DNA from: Pseudomonadota bacterium
GTDB taxonomy: Bacteria; Pseudomonadota; Alphaproteobacteria; Rhizobiales; Xanthobacteraceae
Assembly: GCA_018240595.1 (NCBI GenBank)
Contig: JAFEFL010000025.1
Location: forward strand, 248,001 to 312,000
DNA: 64,000 nucleotides
Reading direction: 5' to 3'
Shown here: piece after piece, positions 10,307 through 18,293 of the stretch
Position numbering within the stretch: the stretch's first letter is position 1
How the letters are laid out: every line of letters begins with the position of its first letter
Program-made: the position numbers and the translations under genes
Notes under the pieces: generated by a model
Seen by the model: only the letters and a program-made list of their open reading frames with translations
What the model was told of the DNA's origin: nothing
Database searches by the model: none

Positions 10307-10682
10307 AGCCGTCTTTTGACAATCAACCCATTGATCCTAAAAGACTAAGATGCCGCTATAAGCAACTGCCTAGTTTTCGGTCAGGGGGGTCTGACTTGTT
10401 TTTAATCAGTGCTGATACTTTAAGCGCCATGCGCTTGAACCGCGCCGATCGCTGTCGTTCGTTGCGCTTCAGAACGGCCTCGGCAGAGACGAGAAGCGCA
10501 CTACAAAGTCCGCGCTCACTCGTTTCGAATTGTCTTCAGCTTTGACATGAAGCCGATTCAAATCGGCGCGCGCCAGTGATGGCAGTCTTATGGCTAATTC
10601 GCTGTAACCAATTCACGTGGCTGGGCGGGAACTCTGGGTTCCCGTAGTAACAATATCGCCACAGTTTCAACAGGAGTTTGCC
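10307..10682. other. Intergenic region between urtA and the Flp pilin gene
   Basis: About 376 bp with no gene recognised on either strand. It separates divergent urtA (minus) and the pilin gene (plus), so it should contain activator sites for the sigma-54 promoter and the pilin promoter. The only clear symmetric element is AAGCGC-CAT-GCGCTT at about 10422-10436, of unknown meaning. The short open frames here have no recognisable product. Confidence 0.5.
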
Positions 10683-10844
10683 ATGCGTCTCGTTAAAGCG
10701 TTTCTTGCCGATCAGTCCGGCGCGACCGCGATCGAATACGGTCTGATCGCCGCCGGCATTTCGGTGGCGATCATCGTCGCCGTGAATACGATCGGCACGA
10801 AGCTCAACACCAGTTTCGACAGCGTCTCGACCCAGTTGAAGTAA
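10683..10844 (+). CDS. Flp/Fap family type IVb pilin
   Basis: 53 residues: a short leader MRLVKAFLADQSG, then ATAIEYGLIAAGISVAIIVAV, the hallmark Flp pilin segment with the conserved Glu-Tyr pair inside the hydrophobic helix. The prepilin peptidase would be expected to cleave before the hydrophobic stretch. AGGAG lies 6 bp upstream of the ATG, and a rho-independent terminator follows 24 bp after the stop, so it is a monocistronic unit. No tad/cpa assembly genes are in the window; they must be elsewhere if the pilin is assembled. Confidence 0.93.
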   Translation: MRLVKAFLADQSGATAIEYGLIAAGISVAIIVAVNTIGTKLNTSFDSVSTQLK

Positions 10845-10868
10845 AGACCGCGACAACCTCCAAAGCTT

Positions 10869-10897
10869 GAAGCCGCCGCACTGGCGGCTTCTTTTTT
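10869..10897 (+). terminator. Rho-independent terminator of the pilin gene
   Basis: GAAGCCGCC / GGCGGCTTC nine-bp stem, 5-nt loop, then six T residues. Confidence 0.92.
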
Positions 10898-10973
10898 GGC
10901 GCGTTCGCCCTTGATCCAGATCATGGAGCGGCCCTCGCCGCTGTCATTAGAGTGGGCCATCACGAGGGCTCTC

Positions 10974-11273
10974 ATGACCGGCAAACGCAGTCGCCCGCCA
11001 TATCTGTTCGAGATGATGCAAGGCCTGGGCATCGATCCGTCGCGCCGGACAATCGCCCAGTCGGAGCTGACGCTCGTCACCGCCCTGCAGCAGTGCCGGA
11101 ATTGCCGGTCGAAAGAACAGTGCCGTGCCTGGCTCGACCAGGCGCCGATGTCCTTTGCCTTCGCACCCGGCTTCTGCCCCAACAAGGATCTGCTGTTCGA
11201 CATGCAGTTCGATCAGGGCGGGACGATGAACGCCGGCCCCACACCCGAAAGCGACCTGCTGCCGAAGCGCTGA
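10974..11273 (+). CDS. DUF6455 family small cysteine protein
   Basis: 99 residues from the chosen ATG (GAGGG about 6 bp upstream; an in-frame ATG at 10923 is possible). Shows the CRNCRSKEQCRAWL segment followed by FAFAPGFCPN, giving four cysteines in a C-x2-C-x5-C ... C pattern typical of DUF6455 proteins of Rhizobiales. The function is unknown; the cysteines suggest metal binding or disulfides. No signal peptide is apparent. Follows the pilin terminator and converges on the next gene. Confidence 0.75.
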   Translation: MTGKRSRPPYLFEMMQGLGIDPSRRTIAQSELTLVTALQQCRNCRSKEQCRAWLDQAPMSFAFAPGFCPNKDLLFDMQFDQGGTMNAGPTPESDLLPKR

Positions 11274-11286
11274 CGCGCAACGTCCC

Positions 11287-11829
11287 TCAGGCCAGTCCCG
11301 GCCCGCGGCGGAATTTCCACGCCGTGACAATGCCGAGCATGACGAAGATCAGCAGCGTGACGCCTTGGACAATGGCGAAATGGAAGTCGGTCGGCTGACC
11401 GAAGGGCGGCCCGACCATCGACGTCAGCGTCACCGCCGGATTGAGCACCGAGAGCTTGCCGAAGCTCTGCGTGATCAGCACAAACACATTGAGATAAAGC
11501 GAGATCGTCGCGGTGACGGCGTAGATCCAGCGCCAGGCGCCGTAGAGGTGCTTCAGGTACAGCGCGATCAGGCCGAGCACGAAGAAGACGGTAGCGACGA
11601 TGCCGGTCGCCGCGGCCGGCGTCAGCGCCTTCACCTGCGTCGGCGACAGGAAGAACATGAAGCCGGTGACAGTGGTCAGCACCGTCATGGTCCAGAACAA
11701 GGACGTCGTTTTGGGCAGGCGGTGCGAACCGATCATGCCGAAGACGACGACAAAGCCGCTGACGATCGCAATCAACGTAATGACGACGTGAATGACGGTG
11801 AAAGCCGGGACCGATAAACCGATGATCAT
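11287..11829 (-). CDS. Polytopic membrane protein of unknown function
   Basis: 180 residues from MIIGLSVPAF, with GGGGG 8 bp upstream; an upstream start seven codons earlier is weaker. About five hydrophobic helices separated by short loops; histidines occur in the first helix (VIHVVITLIAI) and in a loop (LKHLYGAWRW). No family was recognised with confidence. It precedes, in opposite reading sense to neighbours on its right, nothing co-directional on its left. The flavin-reductase/molybdoenzyme pair lies immediately upstream on the same strand (98-bp gap), so co-transcription is possible. Confidence 0.7.
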   Translation of the reverse strand: MIIGLSVPAFTVIHVVITLIAIVSGFVVVFGMIGSHRLPKTTSLFWTMTVLTTVTGFMFFLSPTQVKALTPAAATGIVATVFFVLGLIALYLKHLYGAWRWIYAVTATISLYLNVFVLITQSFGKLSVLNPAVTLTSMVGPPFGQPTDFHFAIVQGVTLLIFVMLGIVTAWKFRRGPGLA

Positions 11830-11927
11830 GCATGCCCCCTTTACTCGCAACGGGGCGATCGTACTTGGCTACCGGGCGTTTAGCCAGCACGGCACAGTCA
11901 ATGCTTGTTTACTGAGCAGCCGGTCAT

Positions 11928-12725
11928 TCACTTACCGGTCGGGCCGAAGCGCTCGGTCTTGATCAGCTTCGGGCCGTGGCCGAGCTCACGCAGTGTGAAG
12001 GCCACGGTTTCGACCAGCGGCGTCGGGCCGCAAATGAAGATGCGCGGCATCAGGTCGGGAGCAAAGCCGTGCTCGGTCAGCATCATCGCATCGATGCGGC
12101 GCGACAGCCCGGCCCAGCCCGCCGGCGCGCCGCGGGTCAGTGTGTGCGTGACGGTAAGTCCGCCGCCCTGCCCCGCCAGCCGCTCCAGCTCGGCGCGATA
12201 GATAATGTCGTCGTAGCTGCGCGAGGAGAACAGCAGGCTTGCCGGCTGCGCGGCGCCCTTTGCCCCGCCATCGCGCAACATCATCATGTTGGCTGCGCGT
12301 TCGCGCAGTATGGCCATCAGCGGCACGATGCCGGAGCCGCCGCCGACCAGAAACAGCGGACCCTCGAGGTCGGGCGTCCAGACGAAATAACCGCCGATCG
12401 GCCCGCGCAATTCGAACTGGTCGCCGACGCGGGCTTCGCCGGCGAGATAGGACGACACTTCGCCGTCGGGCAGCATTTCGACGGTGAGCGTTATGGTGCC
12501 GGACGCCGGCGCGGACGCAATCGAGTAGCTGCGCTGCGCCTGATAGCCGTCGGGCGCGGTCAGCCGCACGTCGACATGCTGGCCGGCGCTATGGCCGGGC
12601 CAGCCCGGCACGTCGAGCACGAGGCTGCGCACGCGTGGCGTCTCGTCGGTGACCTCGCGCACGGTGGCGGTGAGCCATTGCTTCTTCGGCGCGAGCGCCG
12701 GCGCGGCCGCCTCAATCCCCGTCAT
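11928..12725 (-). CDS. Ferredoxin-NADP reductase-type FAD oxidoreductase paired with a molybdoenzyme
   Basis: 265 residues. FAD-binding beta-barrel with RSYSIASAP (about residues 65-73) and NAD(P)-binding lobe with FLVGGGSGIVPLMAILRE (about 126-143) and FICGPTPLVETV near the C-terminus. There is no iron-sulfur domain, so it is a simple two-domain reductase. Its start lies 14 bp inside the preceding molybdoenzyme gene, indicating coupled translation and a probable electron-transfer partnership. Start set at MTGIEAAAPA by that overlap and by loss of family similarity upstream. Confidence 0.88.
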   Translation of the reverse strand: MTGIEAAAPALAPKKQWLTATVREVTDETPRVRSLVLDVPGWPGHSAGQHVDVRLTAPDGYQAQRSYSIASAPASGTITLTVEMLPDGEVSSYLAGEARVGDQFELRGPIGGYFVWTPDLEGPLFLVGGGSGIVPLMAILRERAANMMMLRDGGAKGAAQPASLLFSSRSYDDIIYRAELERLAGQGGGLTVTHTLTRGAPAGWAGLSRRIDAMMLTEHGFAPDLMPRIFICGPTPLVETVAFTLRELGHGPKLIKTERFGPTGK

Positions 12726-13329
12726 AACGCTGCTCGCGCCACGGATCGCCGTAGATGTGATAGCCGTTCTCTTCCCAGAAGCCGGGCACCTCCGGATCGA
12801 CAAACTGCAGCTTCTGCACCCACTTCGCACTCTTCCAGAAATAGAGATGCGGCACCAGGAGCCGCGCCGGGCCGCCGTGCTCGGGATGCAGCGGCTCGCC
12901 GTCATATTCCCAGGCGACCATCGCCTTGCCGTCGAGCAGATCCTCTGCCGGAATGTTGGTGGTGTAGCCGCCATCGCAATGCGCCAGCACATAAGGCTGC
13001 GGCGGCTCGGAGAGACCCGCGGCTTCGAGCAGCGCATCGATCGAGACGCCGCGCCAGCGCGTGTCGAGTTTCGACCAGGTCGTCACGCAATGGATATCGA
13101 CGATGAGATCGGTCTGCGGCAGCGCCATGAACTGCGCCCACGACCATTCGGCGAGCGGCGAGTCGCCATCCTCGATCGACAGCCGCCAATTCGGCAGATC
13201 GACCGGCGGCGTCGGTCCCGCGGAGAGCACGGGAAAATCGTCGACCAGATGCTGGCCGGGCGGCACACGCGCGCTGCGCGCGGCATTGCCACGTCCGCGG
13301 AAGCCACGTGAAATGGGAGGTTCGCTCAT
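12712..13329 (-). CDS. Sulfite oxidase/YedY-type molybdopterin oxidoreductase, cytosolic
   Basis: 205 residues with the oxidoreductase molybdopterin-binding fold. The presumed Mo ligand is C81 in DIHCVTTWSKLDTRW; further family segments are VLAHCDGGYTTNIP, HGGPARLLVPHLYFWKSAKWV and FWEENGYHIYGDPWREQRY. Unlike MsrP/YedY there is no Tat or Sec signal, so the enzyme should be cytoplasmic. The substrate is unknown: sulfite, a sulfoxide or another oxoanion are all possible. It is translationally coupled to a flavin reductase instead of a membrane cytochrome (MsrQ), suggesting NAD(P)H-driven reduction or NAD(P)-linked oxidation. Confidence 0.88.
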   Translation of the reverse strand: MSEPPISRGFRGRGNAARSARVPPGQHLVDDFPVLSAGPTPPVDLPNWRLSIEDGDSPLAEWSWAQFMALPQTDLIVDIHCVTTWSKLDTRWRGVSIDALLEAAGLSEPPQPYVLAHCDGGYTTNIPAEDLLDGKAMVAWEYDGEPLHPEHGGPARLLVPHLYFWKSAKWVQKLQFVDPEVPGFWEENGYHIYGDPWREQRYDGD

Positions 13330-13404
13330 GGCCGGTCTCCATTATCGTTCAGCACCCTCGCGCGCGGCGATGACAAAGACAATACGGCTAAAGCCCGCCG
13401 CAGC

Positions 13405-13872
13405 TCAGCCGACAGCGTGGCCGAACCAGACTCCCGGCAGGGCGGCAAGTGAAACCAGGACGAGAAAGCCGTTCACCAAGATGAGAATCCAGGGATAGAT
13501 TCGTTTGGCGTTGGGCTGTGGCGGCGGTGCTCCGGGCGACAAATGGCGCCACACCGCGGCGCCGAAGCAGAACGCCGCGAACAGCACCAGCACGGTGCCT
13601 GTGAGTACGATGATCCAGTACGGCAGCGCCGCCTCGAGCAGCGCCTTGGCGCCCAGACCGCTGGCCAGCGCGACGAGGCCGGTCCGCACCCAGGCGGCGT
13701 AAGTGCGTTCCGCCGCGAACACAGTGCGGTCGGCGGCGAGTTCGGTGCGCCGATCGGCGCTGTCCTCCATGCGCGCGGTCTTCCGCTCCATCCGCGCCGT
13801 CGAGCCCTTCATATCGGCGGCGCTGTCCTGCAGCTTTTCGGCGCTTTTGACGAATTCGGGTTTCGTGGCCAT
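13405..13872 (-). CDS. DUF202 (YidH-like) membrane protein
   Basis: 155 residues. The N-terminal about 45 residues are hydrophilic with regularly spaced charged and Ala positions, followed by the DUF202 signature LAADRTVFAAERTYAAWVRTG, and then three hydrophobic segments (LVALASGLGAKALLEA, WIIVLTGTVLVLFAAFCFGAAVW, YPWILILVNGFLVLVSLAALPG). Function of the family is unknown. It stands alone on the minus strand, divergent from the DUF938 gene 47 bp away. Confidence 0.88.
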   Translation of the reverse strand: MATKPEFVKSAEKLQDSAADMKGSTARMERKTARMEDSADRRTELAADRTVFAAERTYAAWVRTGLVALASGLGAKALLEAALPYWIIVLTGTVLVLFAAFCFGAAVWRHLSPGAPPPQPNAKRIYPWILILVNGFLVLVSLAALPGVWFGHAVG

Positions 13873-13919
13873 ATGCCTCTAAGGCCCGGAGCGGCTCGGC
13901 GGTTCCAGCAGGAGGAAAA

Positions 13920-14579
13920 ATGCGCGAAGCCCAATTCGAATTCGGCCGAAACGGCTCGACGCCAGCGGATGCGGATGGACGGCTCGACGCGCCGGCGTTT
14001 CACCGCAATGCCGAGCCGATCTGGCAGGCGATGCGCGACACCCTCGCCCGCACCAGCGGTTCCGTACTCGAAATCGGCAGCGGCACTGGCCAGCACATCG
14101 TTACTTATGCCGCGCGCTGCCCGCACCTCACTTTCTGGCCGAGCGACATCATGGAATCGCACCGCGCCTCGATCGAGGCATATCGCCTCGCCAGCGGTCT
14201 GACCAATGTGCGGCCGCCCGTCGGCATTGATTTGATGAATGAGTGGTATTGGCACGATGAAATTCCACTCGGCGCAATTCTCTGCTTCAACGTCATCCAC
14301 ATTGCACCATGGGCCGTGGCCCAGAACCTGATGCGCGGCGCCGGCCGGCATCTGAAGACTGGCGGACATCTTCTTATGTACGGGCCCTACAAGCGGGCCG
14401 GCGCCCACACCGCGCCGAGCAACGAGGCATTCGATACCTCCCTGCGTGGGCGAAATCCCGAGTGGGGCGTTCGTGATCTCGAAAGCGTCGCCGATATTGC
14501 GGCGCAGAACGATCTGGCGCTGGTCAAAACCGTCGAGATGCCCGCCAACAATCTGGTGCTGGCGTTCGAACGTCGCTAG
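13920..14579 (+). CDS. DUF938 SAM-dependent methyltransferase-like protein
   Basis: 219 residues. SAM-binding motif I VLEIGSGTGQH (about residues 49-59), motif II acid in FWPSDIMESHR, and the family segments CFNVIHIAPWAVAQNLMRGAGRHLKTGGHLLMYGPYK. Matches DUF938 in length and order. The methyl acceptor is unknown. GGAGG lies 6 bp before the ATG. Followed 27 bp later by the extradiol dioxygenase on the same strand. Confidence 0.9.
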   Translation: MREAQFEFGRNGSTPADADGRLDAPAFHRNAEPIWQAMRDTLARTSGSVLEIGSGTGQHIVTYAARCPHLTFWPSDIMESHRASIEAYRLASGLTNVRPPVGIDLMNEWYWHDEIPLGAILCFNVIHIAPWAVAQNLMRGAGRHLKTGGHLLMYGPYKRAGAHTAPSNEAFDTSLRGRNPEWGVRDLESVADIAAQNDLALVKTVEMPANNLVLAFERR

Positions 14580-14606
14580 AACGCGGCAAGCAAACACGAG
14601 GCTTCG

Positions 14607-15581
14607 ATGACCGACACCAAACTACCGCCCGAACCGATCATGGACATCGCCCATCTCGGTCATCTCGAATTGCTGACGCCGAAATTCGACGAGAGCGTTC
14701 GCTTCTTCACCGAGATTTTCGGACTGACCATCTCGGCCGAAAAGGGCGACAGCGTCTATTTGCGCGCCTATGACGACTACGAGCGCTATTCACTCAAGCT
14801 CACGGCGGCGAAGACCAACGGCATGAAGCATGTCGCCTATCGCACGCGCTCGCCGCAGGCGCTGGAGCGGCGCGCGGCGGCGCTGAAGGGCACGACGTTC
14901 GAGATCGGCTGGAGCGACGGCGATGTCGGCCATGGCAAGACCTTCATCTGCAAGGACCCGGACGGCCACGTCATCGAACTCTATTACGAGACCGAATGGT
15001 ACGAGGCGCCTCCCGGACTCAAGCCGTCGCTGAAGAACCAGCCGCAGCGCTTCCCCGCTCGCGGCATCAATCCGCGCCGCCTCGACCACTGGAACGGGCT
15101 CGCCGTCAACATTTCGGAATGCCGGCAGTTCTTCGAGAAGTATCTCGGCTTCCGCCTGACCGAGCGCATCGTGCTCAATGACGGCAGCGAGGCCGGCATC
15201 TGGATGACGGCGACCAACAAGTCCTACGACTTCGCCTATACGCGCGACCACACCGGCACGCCGGGCCGCTTCCACCACATCACCTACGCGCTCAATTCGC
15301 GCGAAGAGATCCTGCTCGCCGCCGACGTGTTTCTCGAGAACGGCGTCTTCATCGAGACCGGGCCGCACAAGCACGCCGTGCAGCAGACCTTCTTCCTGTA
15401 TGTCTGGGAACCCGGCGGCAACCGCGTCGAGGTCGCCAATGCCGGCGCGCGCCTCGTCCTGGCGCCCGACTGGAAACCGATCACCTGGACCGAGGAAGAG
15501 CGCAAGAAGGGCCAGGCCTGGGGGCTGAAGACCATCGAGTCCTTCCACACCCACGGCACGCCGGTCGTCACGCATAAGTAG
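14607..15581 (+). CDS. Type I extradiol (catechol 2,3-) dioxygenase, VOC fold
   Basis: 324 residues made of two glyoxalase/VOC modules (about residues 12-130 and 155-300). The second carries the candidate Fe(II) facial triad: H161 in LDHWNGLAV, H223/H224 in RFHHITYAL, and E275 in GGNRVEVAN. That is the arrangement of type I ring-cleaving dioxygenases such as XylE or BphC. It opens a catecholic ring next to the diol; the exact substrate is not predictable. No adjacent meta-pathway genes (hydrolase, tautomerase) are visible, only an aldo/keto reductase and an NAD-binding dehydrogenase downstream. Confidence 0.88.
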   Translation: MTDTKLPPEPIMDIAHLGHLELLTPKFDESVRFFTEIFGLTISAEKGDSVYLRAYDDYERYSLKLTAAKTNGMKHVAYRTRSPQALERRAAALKGTTFEIGWSDGDVGHGKTFICKDPDGHVIELYYETEWYEAPPGLKPSLKNQPQRFPARGINPRRLDHWNGLAVNISECRQFFEKYLGFRLTERIVLNDGSEAGIWMTATNKSYDFAYTRDHTGTPGRFHHITYALNSREEILLAADVFLENGVFIETGPHKHAVQQTFFLYVWEPGGNRVEVANAGARLVLAPDWKPITWTEEERKKGQAWGLKTIESFHTHGTPVVTHK

Positions 15582-15641
15582 CGGATCTGACGTGCTGCCA
15601 CGGACGTTATCCTCACCCCGTAAAGTGAGTATAACGCGCGC

Positions 15642-16484
15642 ATGAAGGCGATCCCGACCGTTCCCCTCCCCTCCGGCCGCGCGATGCCGACCTTCGGCGT
15701 CGGCACCTGGCGCATGGGCGAAAGCGCGCGCGTGCGCGCCGATGAAGTCGAAGCCGTGCGCGCCGCCGTCGATCGTGGCATCACTCTGATCGACACCGCC
15801 GAAATGTATGGCGACGGCGAGGCCGAGGCGATCGTGGCCGACGCCGTCGGCGCGCGGCGCGACGGCCTGTTCATCGTCAGCAAGGTGCTGCCTTCCAATG
15901 CGTCGAAGCGCGGCACCATCGCCGCCTGCGAGCGCAGCCTGAAGCGGCTGAAGACCGACCGGCTCGATCTTTACCTGCTGCACTGGCGCGGCGGTCCGGC
16001 GCTGAGCGAGACGCTGGCCGCCTTCGCCGAACTCAAGGCCGCCGGCAAGATTCTCGACTGGGGCGTCAGCAATTTCGACACCGACGACATGCGCGAACTG
16101 GCGGCGCTCGACGGCGCCGGCGAATGCGCGACCAATCAGGTGCTGTACAACCTGACGCGGCGCGGCATCGAGTTCGACCTGATGCCGTTCTGCGCCAAAC
16201 GCGGCATATCGATCATGGCATATTCGCCGCTCGAGCAGGCGCGGATGCTCGGCGACCCGGCGCTCAAGACCGTCGCGCAACGGCATGACGCATCCCCAGC
16301 GCAAGTCGCGCTGGCCTGGTTGTTCCGACAAAAAGGCATCGTCACCATTCCCAAGGCGACGCGCCTCGACCATCTCGACGACAACATTGCGGCGCTCGAT
16401 CTCATCTTGAGCCTCGAGGATCTGAGAACGCTCGACGCGCGGTTCCCGCCGCCCAAGCGTGCCACGCCGCTCGATATGCTCTAG
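15642..16484 (+). CDS. Aldo/keto reductase
   Basis: 280 residues. AKR barrel signatures: GVGTWRMGE, LIDTAEMYGDGEAEAIVADAV (Asp and Tyr of the catalytic tetrad), IVSKVLP (catalytic Lys), LYLLHWRGG (His), and the C-terminal VTIPKATRLDHLDDNIAA for NADP(H). Reduces aldehydes or ketones with NADPH; substrate unknown. 60 bp after the dioxygenase and 27 bp before the next dehydrogenase gene, so likely the same transcript. Confidence 0.93.
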   Translation: MKAIPTVPLPSGRAMPTFGVGTWRMGESARVRADEVEAVRAAVDRGITLIDTAEMYGDGEAEAIVADAVGARRDGLFIVSKVLPSNASKRGTIAACERSLKRLKTDRLDLYLLHWRGGPALSETLAAFAELKAAGKILDWGVSNFDTDDMRELAALDGAGECATNQVLYNLTRRGIEFDLMPFCAKRGISIMAYSPLEQARMLGDPALKTVAQRHDASPAQVALAWLFRQKGIVTIPKATRLDHLDDNIAALDLILSLEDLRTLDARFPPPKRATPLDML

Positions 16485-16511
16485 ACTGCTGTCTGCAAGG
16501 AGACGTCTCGC

Positions 16512-17405
16512 ATGACCCGCCGCAACACCCCGCGTATTTCGTTCATCGGTTTCGGCGAGGCCGGCCAGGCGATCGCGTCCGGCCTGCGCGACGAGGGCGT
16601 GGCCGACATCGCGGCCTGGGACATCCTGTTTCCCAAGGCGGAAGGCGAGAAGCTCAAGGCCGCGGGCACGAAAGCGGGCGTGCGGCTTGCCGGGTCGGCG
16701 GCCGAGGCGGTGGCGAACAGCGACATCATCATTTCCGCGGTGACCGCCGCGTCGAGCCTGGAGGCCGCGCAATCGGTTGAGCCGCATCTGTCCGGCAATC
16801 CCTATTATCTCGACATCAACTCGGTGTCGCCCGGCCGCAAGCAGGCGACCGAAAAGCTGCTCGGCGGCAAGGCACGCTATGTCGACGTCGCGGTGATCGC
16901 GCCGATCCATCCCAAGCGCCACCAGACGCCGCTCCTGGTCGCGGGTCCCTATGCCGACGCGATCTCGCCGCTGCTCGACGAACTGGAGATGAAGTTCAAG
17001 ATCGTCAGCCCGGAGACCGGCAAGGCCGCGGCGATCAAGATGATCCGCAGCGTCATGATCAAGGGCATGGAAGCCCTCACCTACGAGTGCTTCCTCGCCG
17101 CCGAGCGCGCCGGTCTGCTCGAGGAAGTCACAGTATCGCTGAAGAACAACTATCCGGGCATCGACTGGGTCGAGACCGCGACCTACAACATCGAGCGCAT
17201 GGCGGTGCATGGCGAGCGCCGCGCGGCGGAGATGGAAGAGTCCGCCGCCACCTTGCGCGAACTCGGCCTCAAGCCCCTGATGGTCGAAGGCACCGTCACG
17301 CACCAGCGCGAAATGGGCCGCCTCGGCAAGGACGACAGCGTCCGCGTGACGCTCGACAAGGACCGGGCACAAATGCTGAACGCCATTTCCCGGCTCAAGG
17401 GCTGA
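16512..17405 (+). CDS. NAD-binding dehydrogenase of the 3-hydroxyisobutyrate/6-phosphogluconate family (DUF1932)
   Basis: 297 residues. N-terminal Rossmann motif ISFIGFGEAGQAIASGL (about residues 10-26), then SDIIISAVTAASSLEAAQ and LDINSVSPGRKQATEKLL. The C-terminal DUF1932-like helical domain contains GKAAAIKMIRSVMIKGMEAL. This family includes L-threonate and 2-hydroxyacid dehydrogenases; which acid is used here is unknown. AAGGAG lies about 9 bp before the ATG. Confidence 0.88.
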   Translation: MTRRNTPRISFIGFGEAGQAIASGLRDEGVADIAAWDILFPKAEGEKLKAAGTKAGVRLAGSAAEAVANSDIIISAVTAASSLEAAQSVEPHLSGNPYYLDINSVSPGRKQATEKLLGGKARYVDVAVIAPIHPKRHQTPLLVAGPYADAISPLLDELEMKFKIVSPETGKAAAIKMIRSVMIKGMEALTYECFLAAERAGLLEEVTVSLKNNYPGIDWVETATYNIERMAVHGERRAAEMEESAATLRELGLKPLMVEGTVTHQREMGRLGKDDSVRVTLDKDRAQMLNAISRLKG

Positions 17406-17499
17406 TCGGGCGGCCGCCACCGCCACCGGCGTCACACAGCCATCGTTCACCCGGCATCCGGTTGCCGGGCGGCGGCCGGATGCGCCTTCACGCCGCACC

Positions 17500-17662
17500 T
17501 ACTAATGGTGTTTGTTTGTTTCTGAATAAACACCGACGCACTACGGCTTGGGATAAAACAAGCGCCGGAGCCAAGGCGATAAAAAACAGCTTTACAAATA
17601 TGGTTAACAGGACAAAAAATGTAAGTGACGGCATCACTTATATGGTTAACGGGCGTATCAAA
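17500..17662 (+). promoter_or_regulatory. AT-rich leader with repeats before the CNC secreted protein
   Basis: A local drop in GC content upstream of the secreted-protein gene. It contains GGTGTTT...AAACACC (about 17507-17535), a direct repeat ATATGGTTAAC (17597-17607 and 17639-17649), and between the copies an inverted repeat TAAGTGA-CGGCA-TCACTTA (17622-17640). The copies place ATG codons at 17599 and 17641 in frame with the downstream gene, so alternative starts are possible. Promoter and operator roles are inferred. Confidence 0.45.
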
Positions 17663-18181
17663 ATGAAACACCTTACCTCACTCATCGGCGGTGCCCTGCT
17701 GGTGATCGGCCTGGCGAATATAGCCCCGACACCTGCGGCTGCTGCCGGCGGCACCTACTATGACTCGGTCTGTAACTGCCGCAGACCGGACTCCGAGTAC
17801 AACACCCGCCGGGTCGTCCGCGGCGCGCCGCGGGTCAACACCCGCGTTCGCTACGTCGACCACACCCGCGAGGTGAAGCGTACGCACCTGCAGCAGGAAA
17901 ACCGTCTGGTCGTTCACGTCCAGCCGGTCATCAATCGTGAAGTCGTCGTTCACCGTCAGAACACCGTGGTGCGCAACATCACGCTGCACAAGGTGAACAC
18001 CACCAACAAGTTCACGACCGAAGCCCGCAACGAAACGGTCAACCGTTACGTCGCCGGCGGCACCCGCGTTGTGAATGAGCGGCGCGAAGTGCGCGGCGTC
18101 AACTGTAACTGCGGTTACGGCGGCGGCACCCGCGTCTCGGGCGGCAGCTACGAAGGCGGAGAGGTCTCGTACCGCGAGTAA
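17663..18181 (+). CDS. Small exported protein with two CNC motifs, unknown function
   Basis: 172 residues from MKHLTSLIGG. The signal peptide ends near PTPAAAA|GGTYYD. The mature protein opens with YYDSVCNCRRPDSEYN, has a central 110-residue stretch rich in Val, Arg, Asn, Thr and His in alternating polar/hydrophobic order (likely beta strands), and ends with GVNCNCGYGGG and a Gly/Ser tail. The two Cys-Asn-Cys motifs bracket the protein and suggest disulfides or metal binding. No family was recognised. The start is uncertain because two in-frame ATGs lie 22 and 7 codons upstream. A strong terminator follows, so the gene is monocistronic. Confidence 0.8.
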   Translation: MKHLTSLIGGALLVIGLANIAPTPAAAAGGTYYDSVCNCRRPDSEYNTRRVVRGAPRVNTRVRYVDHTREVKRTHLQQENRLVVHVQPVINREVVVHRQNTVVRNITLHKVNTTNKFTTEARNETVNRYVAGGTRVVNERREVRGVNCNCGYGGGTRVSGGSYEGGEVSYRE

Positions 18182-18209
18182 GCCTCTCGTTCACGGACAA
18201 ACGGACAGG

Positions 18210-18250
18210 ACCGCCCCGGACGCATAAAGCGCCCGGGGCGGTTTTGTTTT
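18210..18250 (+). terminator. Rho-independent terminator after the CNC protein gene
   Basis: Stem ACCGCCCCGG / CCGGGGCGGT with a roughly 13-nt apical region that can add GC pairs, followed by TTTGTTTTT. Confidence 0.93.
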
Positions 18251-18293
18251 TGCACTAGCGCGGCGCGGCGCCCTCGCCTCGTAAGACCTCTCG

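Noticed and set aside
14790-17498. A 902-codon minus-strand open frame
   Set aside because: It is antisense to the dioxygenase, aldo/keto reductase and dehydrogenase genes, all with clear catalytic motifs; its translation is low-complexity Arg/Ala/Gly/Asp.
17622-17640. CRP/FNR-type operator in the palindrome before the CNC gene
   Set aside because: GTGA and TCAC are separated by five bases, not six, so it does not fit the CRP consensus; left as an unassigned palindrome.
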